A DNA stretch of 13,237 bases from CAZEIW01 sp964512305 (GTDB lineage: Bacteria; Pseudomonadota; Gammaproteobacteria; Burkholderiales; Burkholderiaceae_F), in NCBI GenBank assembly GCA_964512305.1, contig CAZEIW010000087.1, positions 1-13,237 on the forward strand, in the 5' to 3' direction. This document shows positions 1 through 7,480 of this stretch, piece by piece. Within the stretch, counting starts at the first letter, position 1. Every line of letters starts with the position of its first letter. Both the position numbers and the translations under genes were made by a program. Under the pieces are notes generated by a model that searched no databases, was not told where the DNA came from, and saw only the letters and a program-made list of their open reading frames with translations.

Positions 1-778
1 CCACCTGCCGCGCCAGCCGAACGAACGCCGCGACATCCAGCGTCTCCGCGCGGGCGCCGGGATCGACGTCGGCGGCCGCGATCGCGGCTTCCGGCAGCTG
101 CGCGGCCAGCGCGTTGCGCAGCGTCTTGCGCCGCTGCGAAAACGCGCCGGTCACCACGCGCGCGAACATCGAGGCGTCGACCGCGGGCAGCTCGCCCGCC
201 GGGCGCGGCAACATCCGGATCACGCTCGACTGGACCTTCGGCGCCGGGTTGAACGCGCCCGGCGCGACGTTGAACAGGCGTTGAACCCGGTAGCGGAACT
301 GCAGCATCACCGACAGGCGGCCGTAGTCCTTGCCGCCCGGCGCGGCGACGATGCGGTCGACGACTTCCTTCTGCAGCATGAAGTGCTGGTCGCGCACGCG
401 CTCCGCGGCCGGCAGCAAGGCAAACAGCAGCGGGGTCGAGATGTGATACGGCAGGTTGCCGACGACGCGCAGCGGAAACTGGCGGCCGGCAAGCTCGTCC
501 CAGCGGATCGAGAGTGCGTCGCCCTCGATCAGGTCGAGGCTGGCCGGATCGAACCGGGCGCGCAGGCGCGCGGCCAGGTCGCGATCGATCTCGACGCACG
601 CAAGCCGGCCGCAACGCGCCAGCAGGCGCTCCGTCAGCGCGCCGAGACCGGGGCCGATCTCGACCAGGTGTTCGCCCGGCTGCGGGTCGATCGCGGCGAC
701 GATGCGATCGAGCACGCGCGGATCGTGCAGGAAGTTCTGGCTGAAGCGCCGCCGCGCGCGATGTCCGAGCATGCTCAT
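1..778 (-). CDS. rsmA: 16S rRNA dimethyladenosine transferase RsmA/KsgA, 3' end cut by window edge
   Basis: RsmA uses S-adenosylmethionine to dimethylate two adjacent adenosines near the 3' end of 16S rRNA, a late step in 30S maturation in the cytoplasm. From the ATG at 778 the protein begins MSMLGHRARRRFSQNFLHDP; the FSQNFL segment is typical of the family. The SAM-binding motif EIGPGLGALT lies at about residues 40-49, an acidic VEID follows at 62-65, and the catalytic NLPYHIST motif is at 108-115. About 259 codons are present. The family is usually near 260-275 aa, so only the last few residues should be missing beyond position 1. A second in-frame ATG at 772 (MLGHRAR) is an equally possible start. 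The gene lies 54 bp downstream of pdxA on the same strand, as in the enterobacterial lptD-surA-pdxA-rsmA operon. Identification is secure; only the exact start is uncertain. Confidence 0.96.
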   Translation of the reverse strand, partial: MSMLGHRARRRFSQNFLHDPRVLDRIVAAIDPQPGEHLVEIGPGLGALTERLLARCGRLACVEIDRDLAARLRARFDPASLDLIEGDALSIRWDELAGRQFPLRVVGNLPYHISTPLLFALLPAAERVRDQHFMLQKEVVDRIVAAPGGKDYGRLSVMLQFRYRVQRLFNVAPGAFNPAPKVQSSVIRMLPRPAGELPAVDASMFARVVTGAFSQRRKTLRNALAAQLPEAAIAAADVDPGARAETLDVAAFVRLARQV

Positions 779-832
779 CCCGCCGAACCGGCACGCCCTC
801 CGGGTTCGCGCCACATCCCGCGACGCGTGCCT

Positions 833-1813
833 TCAGGGCCCGGGCGCGCTGCTGCGCCGCCGGACTCGGGCACCGAGCTCGGCCGCGAGCGCAAGCGCCG
901 CCAGCATGCTGCCGGCGTCGGCGCGCCCGGTACCGGCCAGATCGAGGGCAGTGCCGTGGTCGACCGACGTTCGCACCAGCGGCAGGCCGAGCGTCACGTT
1001 GACGCCGTGCCCGAAGCTGGCGACCTTCAGCGGTCCCAGGCCCTGGTCGTGGTACATCGCGAGGATCGCGTCGAACCGCTTCGAGTGCGCCGGCACGAAG
1101 ATCGTGTCGGCGGGCCAGGGACCGGTTGCGTCGATGCCGCGCGCGCGGACAGCTTCGATCGCCGGGGCGATCGTGTCGATCTCCTCCCGCCCCAGGTAGC
1201 CCGCCTCGCCGGCATGAGGGTTCAGTCCGGTGACGGCGATACGCGGCGAGTCGATGCCGAACTTGTCGCGCAGATCCGCATCGAGGATCTCGAGCGAACG
1301 CTCGAGCGAGCCGCGCTCGATCGCCGCCGGCACGGCCGCCAGCGCGAGGTGCGTCGTCGCCAGCGCGACCCTCAGCCCGCCTCCGACCAGCATCATCACC
1401 ACCTGCGGCGTGCCGGTGGCGGCGGCGAGGTACTCGGTGTGGCCGCTGAACGCGATGCCCGCGTCGTTGATGGCCGCCTTGTGCAGCGGCGCGGTCACGA
1501 TGGCGCCGTAGCTTCCGCGGCGGCAGCCGTCGGCCGCGCGGTCGAGCAGCCGCAGCACGTAGTGCGCGTTGCGTGGGTCGAGGCGGCCGGCCTCCGCCGC
1601 GACGGCGAGCGGCTCGTGTCCGATCGTGACGCGAGCGGGCAGCGGCCAGTCGATGCCGAGCGCGCGCGCGCGGCGCTCGAGCAGGCCGGCGTCTCCCAGC
1701 AGTTCGCACGCCAGACCGCCGTCGACCGCCGCGCGCAGCGCGATTTCAGGCCCGATGCCGGCCGGCTCGCCGGTGGTGATCGCGATCGGCGGCGTGTCCT
1801 GCGGCGCGCTCAT
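833..1813 (-). CDS. pdxA: 4-hydroxythreonine-4-phosphate dehydrogenase PdxA
   Basis: PdxA oxidises 4-phosphohydroxy-L-threonine with NAD(P)+; the product decarboxylates to 3-amino-2-oxopropyl phosphate, which PdxJ uses to make pyridoxine phosphate. From the ATG at 1813 the protein is 326 aa, normal for the family. It opens with the typical ITTGEPAGIGPEI segment (12-24). The metal-binding histidines are visible in TTHLAL (H155), GLNPHAGE (H200) and YHDQGLGP (H255), matching E. coli H166, H211 and H266. The conserved substrate His is in SGHTEYLA (H125). A TTG at 1822 would add only three residues (MPR) and would begin past the surA stop with no better ribosome site, so I prefer the ATG. surA ends 12 bp upstream, so the genes are almost certainly co-transcribed. 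The sequence looks intact. Confidence 0.97.
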   Translation of the reverse strand: MSAPQDTPPIAITTGEPAGIGPEIALRAAVDGGLACELLGDAGLLERRARALGIDWPLPARVTIGHEPLAVAAEAGRLDPRNAHYVLRLLDRAADGCRRGSYGAIVTAPLHKAAINDAGIAFSGHTEYLAAATGTPQVVMMLVGGGLRVALATTHLALAAVPAAIERGSLERSLEILDADLRDKFGIDSPRIAVTGLNPHAGEAGYLGREEIDTIAPAIEAVRARGIDATGPWPADTIFVPAHSKRFDAILAMYHDQGLGPLKVASFGHGVNVTLGLPLVRTSVDHGTALDLAGTGRADAGSMLAALALAAELGARVRRRSSAPGP

Positions 1814-1825
1814 CCGCGGCAATCG

Positions 1826-3208
1826 CTACTGCTGCGAATCATCGAGCCGGTATTCGACGTAGGTCCGGTCGCGGAGCTGGCGCAGCCACTCCTGCAGCGC
1901 CTCTTCCGATTTGCGTTCGCGCAGGGCCTGGCGCGCTTCGATCCGCTTGCGCTCGACCGAGGACTCCTCCGTGCGCCGCTCGCTGACCTGGATCAGGTGC
2001 CAGCCGAAAGGCGTCTGCACGGGCTCGCTCACTTCGTTGACCTGCAGGGCGTTCATCGCGCGCTCGAACTGCGGCACCGTGTCGCCGGGGTACAGCCAGC
2101 CCAGATCGCCGCCGCGCGTGCTGCTCGGATCCACCGAGTACAGCCGCGCGAGCTGCGCGAAATCCTGCCCGCCCTTGACGATCCGGTCGCGCAGATCGGT
2201 AAGCCGCCGCCTGACCTCGGCTTCGGGCATCGCGTCGGTGACCCGCAGCAGGATATGGCGCACGCGCGTCTGCTGGATGGGCTGGCTCGACAGCCTTGCC
2301 GACGAAGCGTTGCGCTGCCCGACCAGCTTCAGGATGTGGAAGCCGACCGGGCTTCGCACGATCGGCGCGATCTCCCCGGGCTTGAGGTTGCGGATCGCCT
2401 GCAGGAAGAGGTTGGGCAGCCGGTCGACCGTCCTCCAGCCGAGATCGCCGCCCTGCAGCGCTTCCGGCGCCGAGGAGTACCCGGCGGCGAGGCGGGCGAA
2501 ATCGGCGCCCGTGCCCAGTTGCGCCAGCAGGTCCTCGGCGCGCCGGCGCGCCCGCTCGACGTATTCCGGGCTGGCGATCTCGGGCACGCCCACCAGGATC
2601 TGCGCGACGTCGTACTCGACCGCGCCCGCCGCCACTCCGGCCTGCTCGGCCAGGAAGTTGTCGATCTCGCCCTCCGAAACCTGGATCCTCGCGTCGACTT
2701 CGCGATCGCGCAGCCGCACCATCGTGATCTCGTCGCGCATGTCCTCGCGGAACTGGTTGAAGTCGACTCCGTCGGCTTCGATCTTCGCGCGCAGCTCCTG
2801 CACGGTGAGCGTGTTCTGCTCCGCCATGCGGTTCACCGCCGCGTTGACCGTGATGTCGTCCACGCGCACCCCGGTCTCCTTGGCGAGCTGCAGCTGGGCG
2901 CGGTCCAGGATCAGCCGCTCCAGGATCTGCTTGCGCAGGACGTCGGCGGAAGGCGGGTTGATGTTCTGCCGCCGCAGCTGCTGCTCGGCAAGATGCATGC
3001 GCTGGTTGAGCTCGGTCGCGGTGATGACCTCGTCGTTCACGACCGCGACCACCCGATCGAGCAGGCGCGGAGCGGTGGCGGCGGAAGCCGCGGCGGCGAG
3101 GCCGAGCACTGCCGCGGCGGATGCCGCCAGCGCGAGACGCTGCAGCCTGCGCGCGGGCGCGAGAGGTCGCAGGGGTCGGATTGCCGGATGCCGCAACATG
3201 TCCATCAT
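1826..3208 (-). CDS. surA: Periplasmic chaperone and peptidyl-prolyl isomerase SurA
   Basis: SurA escorts unfolded outer-membrane proteins, including LptD, across the periplasm to the BAM complex. The protein is 460 aa from the ATG at 3208. It has a basic N-terminus, a hydrophobic Ala/Leu stretch (about 25-42) and a plausible signal-peptidase site after ASA at 41-43. The SurA N-terminal domain follows, with LLDRVVAVVNDEVITATEL at 49-67. Two parvulin-type domains sit at about 196-297 (GGDLGW at 253-258, FHILKL at 290-295) and 313-411 (RVRHILLRV, GGDLGW at 366-371, FGWHLIQV). The C-terminal helix returns to the core domain. The stop is TAG. The first ATG overlaps the lptD stop as ATGA, which points to translational coupling. 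In-frame ATGs at 3205 and 3199 are alternative starts that would shorten the signal peptide's basic part. Confidence 0.97.
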   Translation of the reverse strand: MMDMLRHPAIRPLRPLAPARRLQRLALAASAAAVLGLAAAASAATAPRLLDRVVAVVNDEVITATELNQRMHLAEQQLRRQNINPPSADVLRKQILERLILDRAQLQLAKETGVRVDDITVNAAVNRMAEQNTLTVQELRAKIEADGVDFNQFREDMRDEITMVRLRDREVDARIQVSEGEIDNFLAEQAGVAAGAVEYDVAQILVGVPEIASPEYVERARRRAEDLLAQLGTGADFARLAAGYSSAPEALQGGDLGWRTVDRLPNLFLQAIRNLKPGEIAPIVRSPVGFHILKLVGQRNASSARLSSQPIQQTRVRHILLRVTDAMPEAEVRRRLTDLRDRIVKGGQDFAQLARLYSVDPSSTRGGDLGWLYPGDTVPQFERAMNALQVNEVSEPVQTPFGWHLIQVSERRTEESSVERKRIEARQALRERKSEEALQEWLRQLRDRTYVEYRLDDSQQ

Positions 3209-5505
3209 TCGTAATTGTCGTAAGGCCCCGGCGCAGCCGCCGGCGGGTTGATCCGCTGAAAGCCCGGAATACTACGCTGCAACTGGTCGAGCGGGCTGGT
3301 GCCGACGCTGGTCAGGCCGTTGAGCTCGACCTGGAAGAACCAGGTCGTCGTGTAGTTGTTCAGCGTGACGGAGTAGCGCTGCACGACGAAGCGCCCGACC
3401 CAGCAGTCCGCCTTGTACTCGAACCCGCCCACGGTCTCGATCCAGCCCTGGCCCGCGATCGAGTAGTTCAGGCTGCCGACGCCGTACCAGCGCGGCGACA
3501 GCGGCCATTGCGCCGACACGCCGACCTGTTCGAGCACGCCGGTCTGGTAGCGGTAGCTGAAGTTGAGCACCGACGCAGCGCGCGGGTGCCAGCGCACGCC
3601 GACCGAGGCCTTGACGAACTGGCTCTGGAGCGTCGAGTAGTCCAGGCCAAGGTCGGCCGTCCACTCGCGCGCCGGCGTCGCGCTGGCGGCGAACAGGACA
3701 TCGGAGGTCAGGTTGGTGCGGGGCTGCTCGCCAGGCAGCGTGACGAGCTGCGAACCGAAGTAGTAGCGCTGGCCGAGCGCCACCCGCAGGCGCTCGGCCC
3801 CGGTGGCGTCGTCGAGGTAGCGGCTGACCACCGCCGTCGTGAGCTGGTCGGCCTGGGCGATCCGGTCGTTGCCGGTGAACGTGTTCTCGGTGAAGAGCTG
3901 CGCGAAATTGAAGTCGGCGTCGGCGCTGTCGAAGTTCGGCAGCCCGCTCTGGTCGCGGAACGGCGCATAGGCGTAGAACACGCGCGGCTCGAGCGTCTGG
4001 GTCATCGCGCTGCCGCCCCACGAGGTCGAGCGCTCGAACACCAGGCCGGCGTCGAGCGAGGCGATCGGCAGGCTTCGCGTCGCCCCGGTCTGGCCGCCGT
4101 GATAGGCGGGATCGAGCTCGTACTCGGTGTAGTGCCATTGCACCTTCGGCACGGCGAACCAGCCCGGCGCGAGCCACGGGTAGCTGATGCTCGGGTTGAG
4201 GACGTACCGGGTGCCGGACTCGAGCCCGCTCTGCTCGAACCGCGTGGCATCGAACATGTTGGAGACGTCCAGGCCGTGCCAGTCGACCCTCGCCGCGTTG
4301 AGGCTCAGGTCGGGAATCCGCTGGTACGGCGGCGCCACGCCGGCCAGCAGCGACGTCAGCACCTGGCTCTTCTGGATCTGCAGCGTGCCGTTCCAGTAGG
4401 TCTGGCCGTAGGACAGGCGCGCCTCCTGCGGCAGCACCGAGGGCGAAGCGCTCACGATGTTGTGCGAGAAGTCGACCAGGTAGTTGTCGTCCGAGACGCG
4501 GTTGTAGTTCAGCGCGCCGGTGACGCCGTCTTGCGCGGCGAATTCCTGCTGCAGGCTCACGTGCTCGCGCGTCGTTCCCGTGGTGCGGTCGTTCGGCATC
4601 AGGTCGAGCTGGAGCAGCCCGCGCACGCGCGGCTCGAGGAAGCGGAACTCGTTGCCGAGCAGGATGCCGCGCCGCGTGATCAGGTCGGGCGTCAGCGTGT
4701 AGTCGCGATTGGGCGCGATGTTCCAGTACCACGGCACGATGAACTCCTGCCCGAGCCGGCTGTTCTGGTAGAAGCCGGGCGTCAGGATGCCGCTGCGCCG
4801 CTGGTCGCCCAGCGGCATGTCGAACCAGGGCGAGGTGAGGACCGGCACGCCCTCGAAGTACAGCGTCGTCGAATGCCCGACGGCTTCCTGGCTCAGGCGG
4901 TCGATGTCGAGCGTCTCCGCCTTGATCCACCAGGCCGGGTCGTCGGGCCGGCACGTCGTATACGTGGCCCCGTGCATCCGGATGTCGTCGTCGCCGAGGA
5001 ACTCGATCAGCTTCGACTGCCCGTGACCCTGCTTGGCCGCGTACGAATAGCTCGCGTCGGGCATCTGGCCGGTGTGCGCCTCGAGGCGGAAGTCGAGCGA
5101 AGGGCCCTCGAACACCGCGCCGTTGTCGGCCAGCCGCGCGTGGCCCCGAACCTTGGCGAGATCGTCCTTGAACTCGTAGACGACGCGGTCCCCCCGGACG
5201 ACCGTTCCCCCGTGCCTCAGTTCGACGCTGCCTTGCAGCGTGCAGGTCTGGCCGAACGACCCGTCGATGCGTTCGGCGCGGGCGTACACGGGAGTGCTCG
5301 CGCTCGCGGCACTGCGGCCTGCGCCCAGCGCGCGCTCGAGGCGCAACACCACGCCCTCCGCCGGCGGCGCAGGCGCCGTGCCGGGCGCCGCGGACGGCGC
5401 GCCGGCGGCCTGCGCCTCGGCTCCGCCCGACCGGACCGGAGCACCCGCCAGCGCGAGCACAATGGCCGCAACGGCAGCGGGCGCTCGGAGCAGGCGGGGC
5501 GGCAT
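3205..5505 (-). CDS. lptD: LPS-assembly outer-membrane protein LptD (OstA/Imp)
   Basis: LptD with LptE forms the outer-membrane plug-and-barrel that inserts lipopolysaccharide into the outer leaflet. The protein is 766 aa, in the usual size range. Residues 1 to about 25 form a signal peptide with a hydrophobic stretch at 9-22, followed by an Ala/Pro-rich linker (30-50). The periplasmic jellyroll domain covers about 70-200, with strand repeats such as VYARAERIDG and RGDRVVYEF. The LptD barrel domain follows, with SPWFDMPLGDQRRSGILTPG at 225-244 as a family signature. Only three cysteines are present, C88, C185 and C701. The C-terminal site reads ADCW, where E. coli has two adjacent cysteines. 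It is the first gene of the minus-strand operon, overlaps surA by 4 bp, and diverges from amgK. No strong Shine-Dalgarno sequence precedes the ATG at 5505. Confidence 0.97.
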   Translation of the reverse strand: MPPRLLRAPAAVAAIVLALAGAPVRSGGAEAQAAGAPSAAPGTAPAPPAEGVVLRLERALGAGRSAASASTPVYARAERIDGSFGQTCTLQGSVELRHGGTVVRGDRVVYEFKDDLAKVRGHARLADNGAVFEGPSLDFRLEAHTGQMPDASYSYAAKQGHGQSKLIEFLGDDDIRMHGATYTTCRPDDPAWWIKAETLDIDRLSQEAVGHSTTLYFEGVPVLTSPWFDMPLGDQRRSGILTPGFYQNSRLGQEFIVPWYWNIAPNRDYTLTPDLITRRGILLGNEFRFLEPRVRGLLQLDLMPNDRTTGTTREHVSLQQEFAAQDGVTGALNYNRVSDDNYLVDFSHNIVSASPSVLPQEARLSYGQTYWNGTLQIQKSQVLTSLLAGVAPPYQRIPDLSLNAARVDWHGLDVSNMFDATRFEQSGLESGTRYVLNPSISYPWLAPGWFAVPKVQWHYTEYELDPAYHGGQTGATRSLPIASLDAGLVFERSTSWGGSAMTQTLEPRVFYAYAPFRDQSGLPNFDSADADFNFAQLFTENTFTGNDRIAQADQLTTAVVSRYLDDATGAERLRVALGQRYYFGSQLVTLPGEQPRTNLTSDVLFAASATPAREWTADLGLDYSTLQSQFVKASVGVRWHPRAASVLNFSYRYQTGVLEQVGVSAQWPLSPRWYGVGSLNYSIAGQGWIETVGGFEYKADCWVGRFVVQRYSVTLNNYTTTWFFQVELNGLTSVGTSPLDQLQRSIPGFQRINPPAAAPGPYDNYE

Positions 5506-5647
5506 CGAAGGGAGACGGAGGCGGTTTCAGGCCGGCGGCACGGATGGCGGCGGCGCGCAATTATGATCGATCGGGTACAGTGCCCGGTCGCACTGGCCCC
5601 TTTTTTGGCCCATCGCCCGACTCTCCCGCCCGACGCGCAGTAACGAA
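5506..5647. promoter_or_regulatory. Divergent intergenic region between lptD and amgK
   Basis: These 142 bp separate two divergent envelope operons and must carry both promoters. On the minus strand the complement of 5560-5565 reads CATAAT, one base from the -10 consensus, and would give lptD a leader of roughly 45-50 nt; no good -35 lies at the right distance. On the plus strand TATGAT at 5562-5567 overlaps the same bases, again without a convincing -35. A run of six T at 5601-5606 makes a local AT-rich patch. The promoter assignments are guesses from motifs; only the divergent layout is certain. Confidence 0.4.
5568..5590. repeat. 23-bp imperfect palindrome, possible operator
   Basis: Read on the plus strand, CGATCGGGTAC and GTGCCCGGTCG are arranged symmetrically around the central A at 5579, with 9 of 11 positions complementary. 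It lies next to the putative -10 hexamers at 5560-5567, upstream of that element when read toward lptD. A dyad of this length is typical of a dimeric repressor or activator site, but it could also fold as an RNA hairpin in an amgK leader. No known operator consensus is recognised. Confidence 0.4.
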
Positions 5648-6763
5648 TTGAAACCAATCGACCTCGACGCCGAACCGTCCCGGACCGATCCGGGCTCCGA
5701 TACCGGCCACGGTCCAGTGGCCGCTTCCGGCGCCGATCCGCGCCGTGCGCTGCTGATCTCGTGGCTCAAGGCGCTGCCGCAGGATCCGGCGCTCGAGCCC
5801 GAAAGCCTGCGCCCGGCCTCGAGCGACGCGAGCTTCCGGCGCTACTTCCGCATCGATGCGCGCAACGGCGAAACGCGCATCGTCATGGATGCGCCGCCTT
5901 TGTTCGAGAACTGCCGGCGGTTCGTGCACGTCGCGCAGCTGTTCGCCGCGGCGGGCGTCACGACGCCCGCCGTGCTCGCGGCCGACCTGGAAAGCGGCTT
6001 CCTGCTGCTGACCGACCTGGGCGAGACCACGTATTCGCAGGCGCTCGCCGCGGCGGGAGCCGACGCGCAGGCGCTCTATGCCGATGCGATCGAGGCGCTG
6101 ATCAGGATCCAGCTCGCCAGCCGGCCCGACGAGCTTCCCCCCTACGACCGCGAGCGCCTGCTGACCGAAATGCGCCTGTTCCCCGACTGGTACGTGGCGC
6201 GGCACCTGGGGGTCGAGCTCACGGGCACGGAGCAGGCCGCGCTGGCCGGCGCGTTCGAGACGCTTCTGGACGCGGCGCTCGCGCAGCCCTCGGTCTACGT
6301 GCACCGCGACTATCACAGCCGCAACCTGATGCGCCTCGACGGCCGGTGGGGGGACGCGGCCAATCCGGGGATCCTCGACTTCCAGGATGCGCTGCATGGT
6401 CCGGTCGCCTACGACCTCGTGTCGCTGCTGCGCGACGCCTACGTCGACTGGCCGGAGGAACGCCAGCTCGACTGGGCGATCCGCTATTGGGAGCGGGCGC
6501 GCGCTCGCGGCCTGCCGCTCGCCGACGACTTCGCGGACTTCTGGCGCGACGTCGAATGGATGGGGCTGCAGCGCAGCCTCAAGGTGCTGGGGATCTTCGC
6601 TCGCCTGTATCACCGCGACGGCAAGGACCGCTATCTGGCCGACCTGCCGCTGGTGCTCAAGCACACGCGGCGGGTGGCCGAGCGCTACCGGCATTTCGGG
6701 GCGCTGGCGCGGCTGCTCGATCGTCTCGACAAGCGCGCGCCGCAGGCCGGCTACACGTTCTGA
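5648..6763 (+). CDS. amgK: AmgK-like anomeric MurNAc/GlcNAc kinase (aminoglycoside phosphotransferase fold)
   Basis: AmgK phosphorylates N-acetylmuramic acid at the anomeric carbon, giving MurNAc-1-phosphate for MurU in the cell-wall recycling route known from Pseudomonas. The frame from the TTG at 5648 encodes 371 aa. Homology appears to start near ALLISWLKALP (34-44), followed by the family signature ASSDASFRRYFRI (57-69). The kinase catalytic loop HRDYHSRNL is at 219-227 and the Mg-binding ILDFQDALHGP at 242-252. Residues 1-30 are polar and probably not conserved, so the true start is uncertain. No ATG is available; the candidates are the TTG at 5648 and a GTG at 5717, neither with a clear ribosome site. 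The stop overlaps the murU ATG by one base (TGATG), the strongest context support. Substrate specificity is inferred from homology and pairing with murU. Confidence 0.88.
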   Translation: MKPIDLDAEPSRTDPGSDTGHGPVAASGADPRRALLISWLKALPQDPALEPESLRPASSDASFRRYFRIDARNGETRIVMDAPPLFENCRRFVHVAQLFAAAGVTTPAVLAADLESGFLLLTDLGETTYSQALAAAGADAQALYADAIEALIRIQLASRPDELPPYDRERLLTEMRLFPDWYVARHLGVELTGTEQAALAGAFETLLDAALAQPSVYVHRDYHSRNLMRLDGRWGDAANPGILDFQDALHGPVAYDLVSLLRDAYVDWPEERQLDWAIRYWERARARGLPLADDFADFWRDVEWMGLQRSLKVLGIFARLYHRDGKDRYLADLPLVLKHTRRVAERYRHFGALARLLDRLDKRAPQAGYTF

Positions 6764-7470
6764 TGCGGGCCCTCCTCTTTGCCGCCGGGCGCGGCGAACG
6801 GATGCGCCCGCTGTCGGACCGGACGCCCAAGGTGCTGCTGCGGGCGGGCGGGAAGTGCCTGATCGAATGGCAGATCGGCTCGCTCGTACGTGGCGGCGCG
6901 CGCGAGCTCGTGATCAACACCGCGCATCTGGCGGCACAGGTCGAGGCGGCACTCGGCGACGGCTCGCGCTATGGCGCCCGCATCGTGTACTCGCACGAAG
7001 GCGACACCGCCGGCCAGGCGCTCGAGACGCTCGGCGGCATCATCCGGGCGCTGCCGCTGCTCGGCCCGGATCCGTTCATCGTGGCGAGCGGCGACATCGT
7101 GACCGACTTCGACTACGGCCGCCTCGCGGCCCGTGCGGAGGAAGTCGCGCGCGGCGAGATCGACGCGCACCTCGTCCTGGTCGACAATCCGCCCTTTCAT
7201 CCGCACGGCGACATGGGACTTGCGCGCGGCAGGGCGACACGCGACGCGCCGCTGCTCAACTACGGCAACATCGGCGTCTTCGCGCCGCGGCTGTTCGCCG
7301 CCGAGCCGCTGCGGCGGCAGCGCCTGTTTCCCTGGATGTACGCGTTCGTCGAGCGCGGGCGGGTCGGCGCGGAGCACTGGCGCGGTCGCTGGTTCAATGT
7401 TGGAACGCCCGAGGAGCTGGCGCAACTCGATGCGGAGCTCGGAGCGACGGGCGGCGCCGTTGTCCAATGA
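6763..7470 (+). CDS. murU: MurU-like N-acetylmuramate-1-phosphate uridylyltransferase
   Basis: MurU joins MurNAc-1-phosphate and UTP to make UDP-MurNAc, letting recycled MurNAc re-enter peptidoglycan synthesis without passing through the fosfomycin-sensitive MurA step. The protein is 235 aa, close to the Pseudomonas enzyme. The nucleotide-binding signature is LLFAAGRGERMRPLSDRTPK (4-23), the metal-binding Asp sits in SGDIVTDFDY (D111), and HLVLVDNP lies at 136-143. The C-terminal motif reads RWFNVGTPEEL (209-219), with Asn212 where the Pseudomonas protein has Asp. A short insertion (DTAGQ) precedes ALETLGG at about 81-92. The frame is open further upstream through amgK, but the ATG at 6763 matches the start of the family and overlaps the amgK stop, so it is the real start. 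A broader sugar-1-phosphate specificity cannot be excluded from sequence alone. Confidence 0.9.
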   Translation: MRALLFAAGRGERMRPLSDRTPKVLLRAGGKCLIEWQIGSLVRGGARELVINTAHLAAQVEAALGDGSRYGARIVYSHEGDTAGQALETLGGIIRALPLLGPDPFIVASGDIVTDFDYGRLAARAEEVARGEIDAHLVLVDNPPFHPHGDMGLARGRATRDAPLLNYGNIGVFAPRLFAAEPLRRQRLFPWMYAFVERGRVGAEHWRGRWFNVGTPEELAQLDAELGATGGAVVQ

Positions 7471-7480
7471 GTGTCGAACG

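Noticed and set aside
281..3214. A 977-codon open frame on the plus strand opposite rsmA, pdxA and surA
   Set aside because: Antisense shadow of three well-recognised genes in very GC-rich DNA. Its translation is Arg/Asp/His-rich with no domain.
5601..5606. T-run as a terminator
   Set aside because: No GC-rich stem of useful length precedes it on the plus strand, and it lies between divergent genes where none is needed.
3121..5643. An 840-codon plus-strand open frame opposite lptD
   Set aside because: Same cause: third-position GC in lptD removes antisense stops. No recognisable motif.
5561..6694. A 377-codon minus-strand open frame opposite amgK
   Set aside because: Shadow of amgK, whose kinase motifs and coupling to murU are clear.
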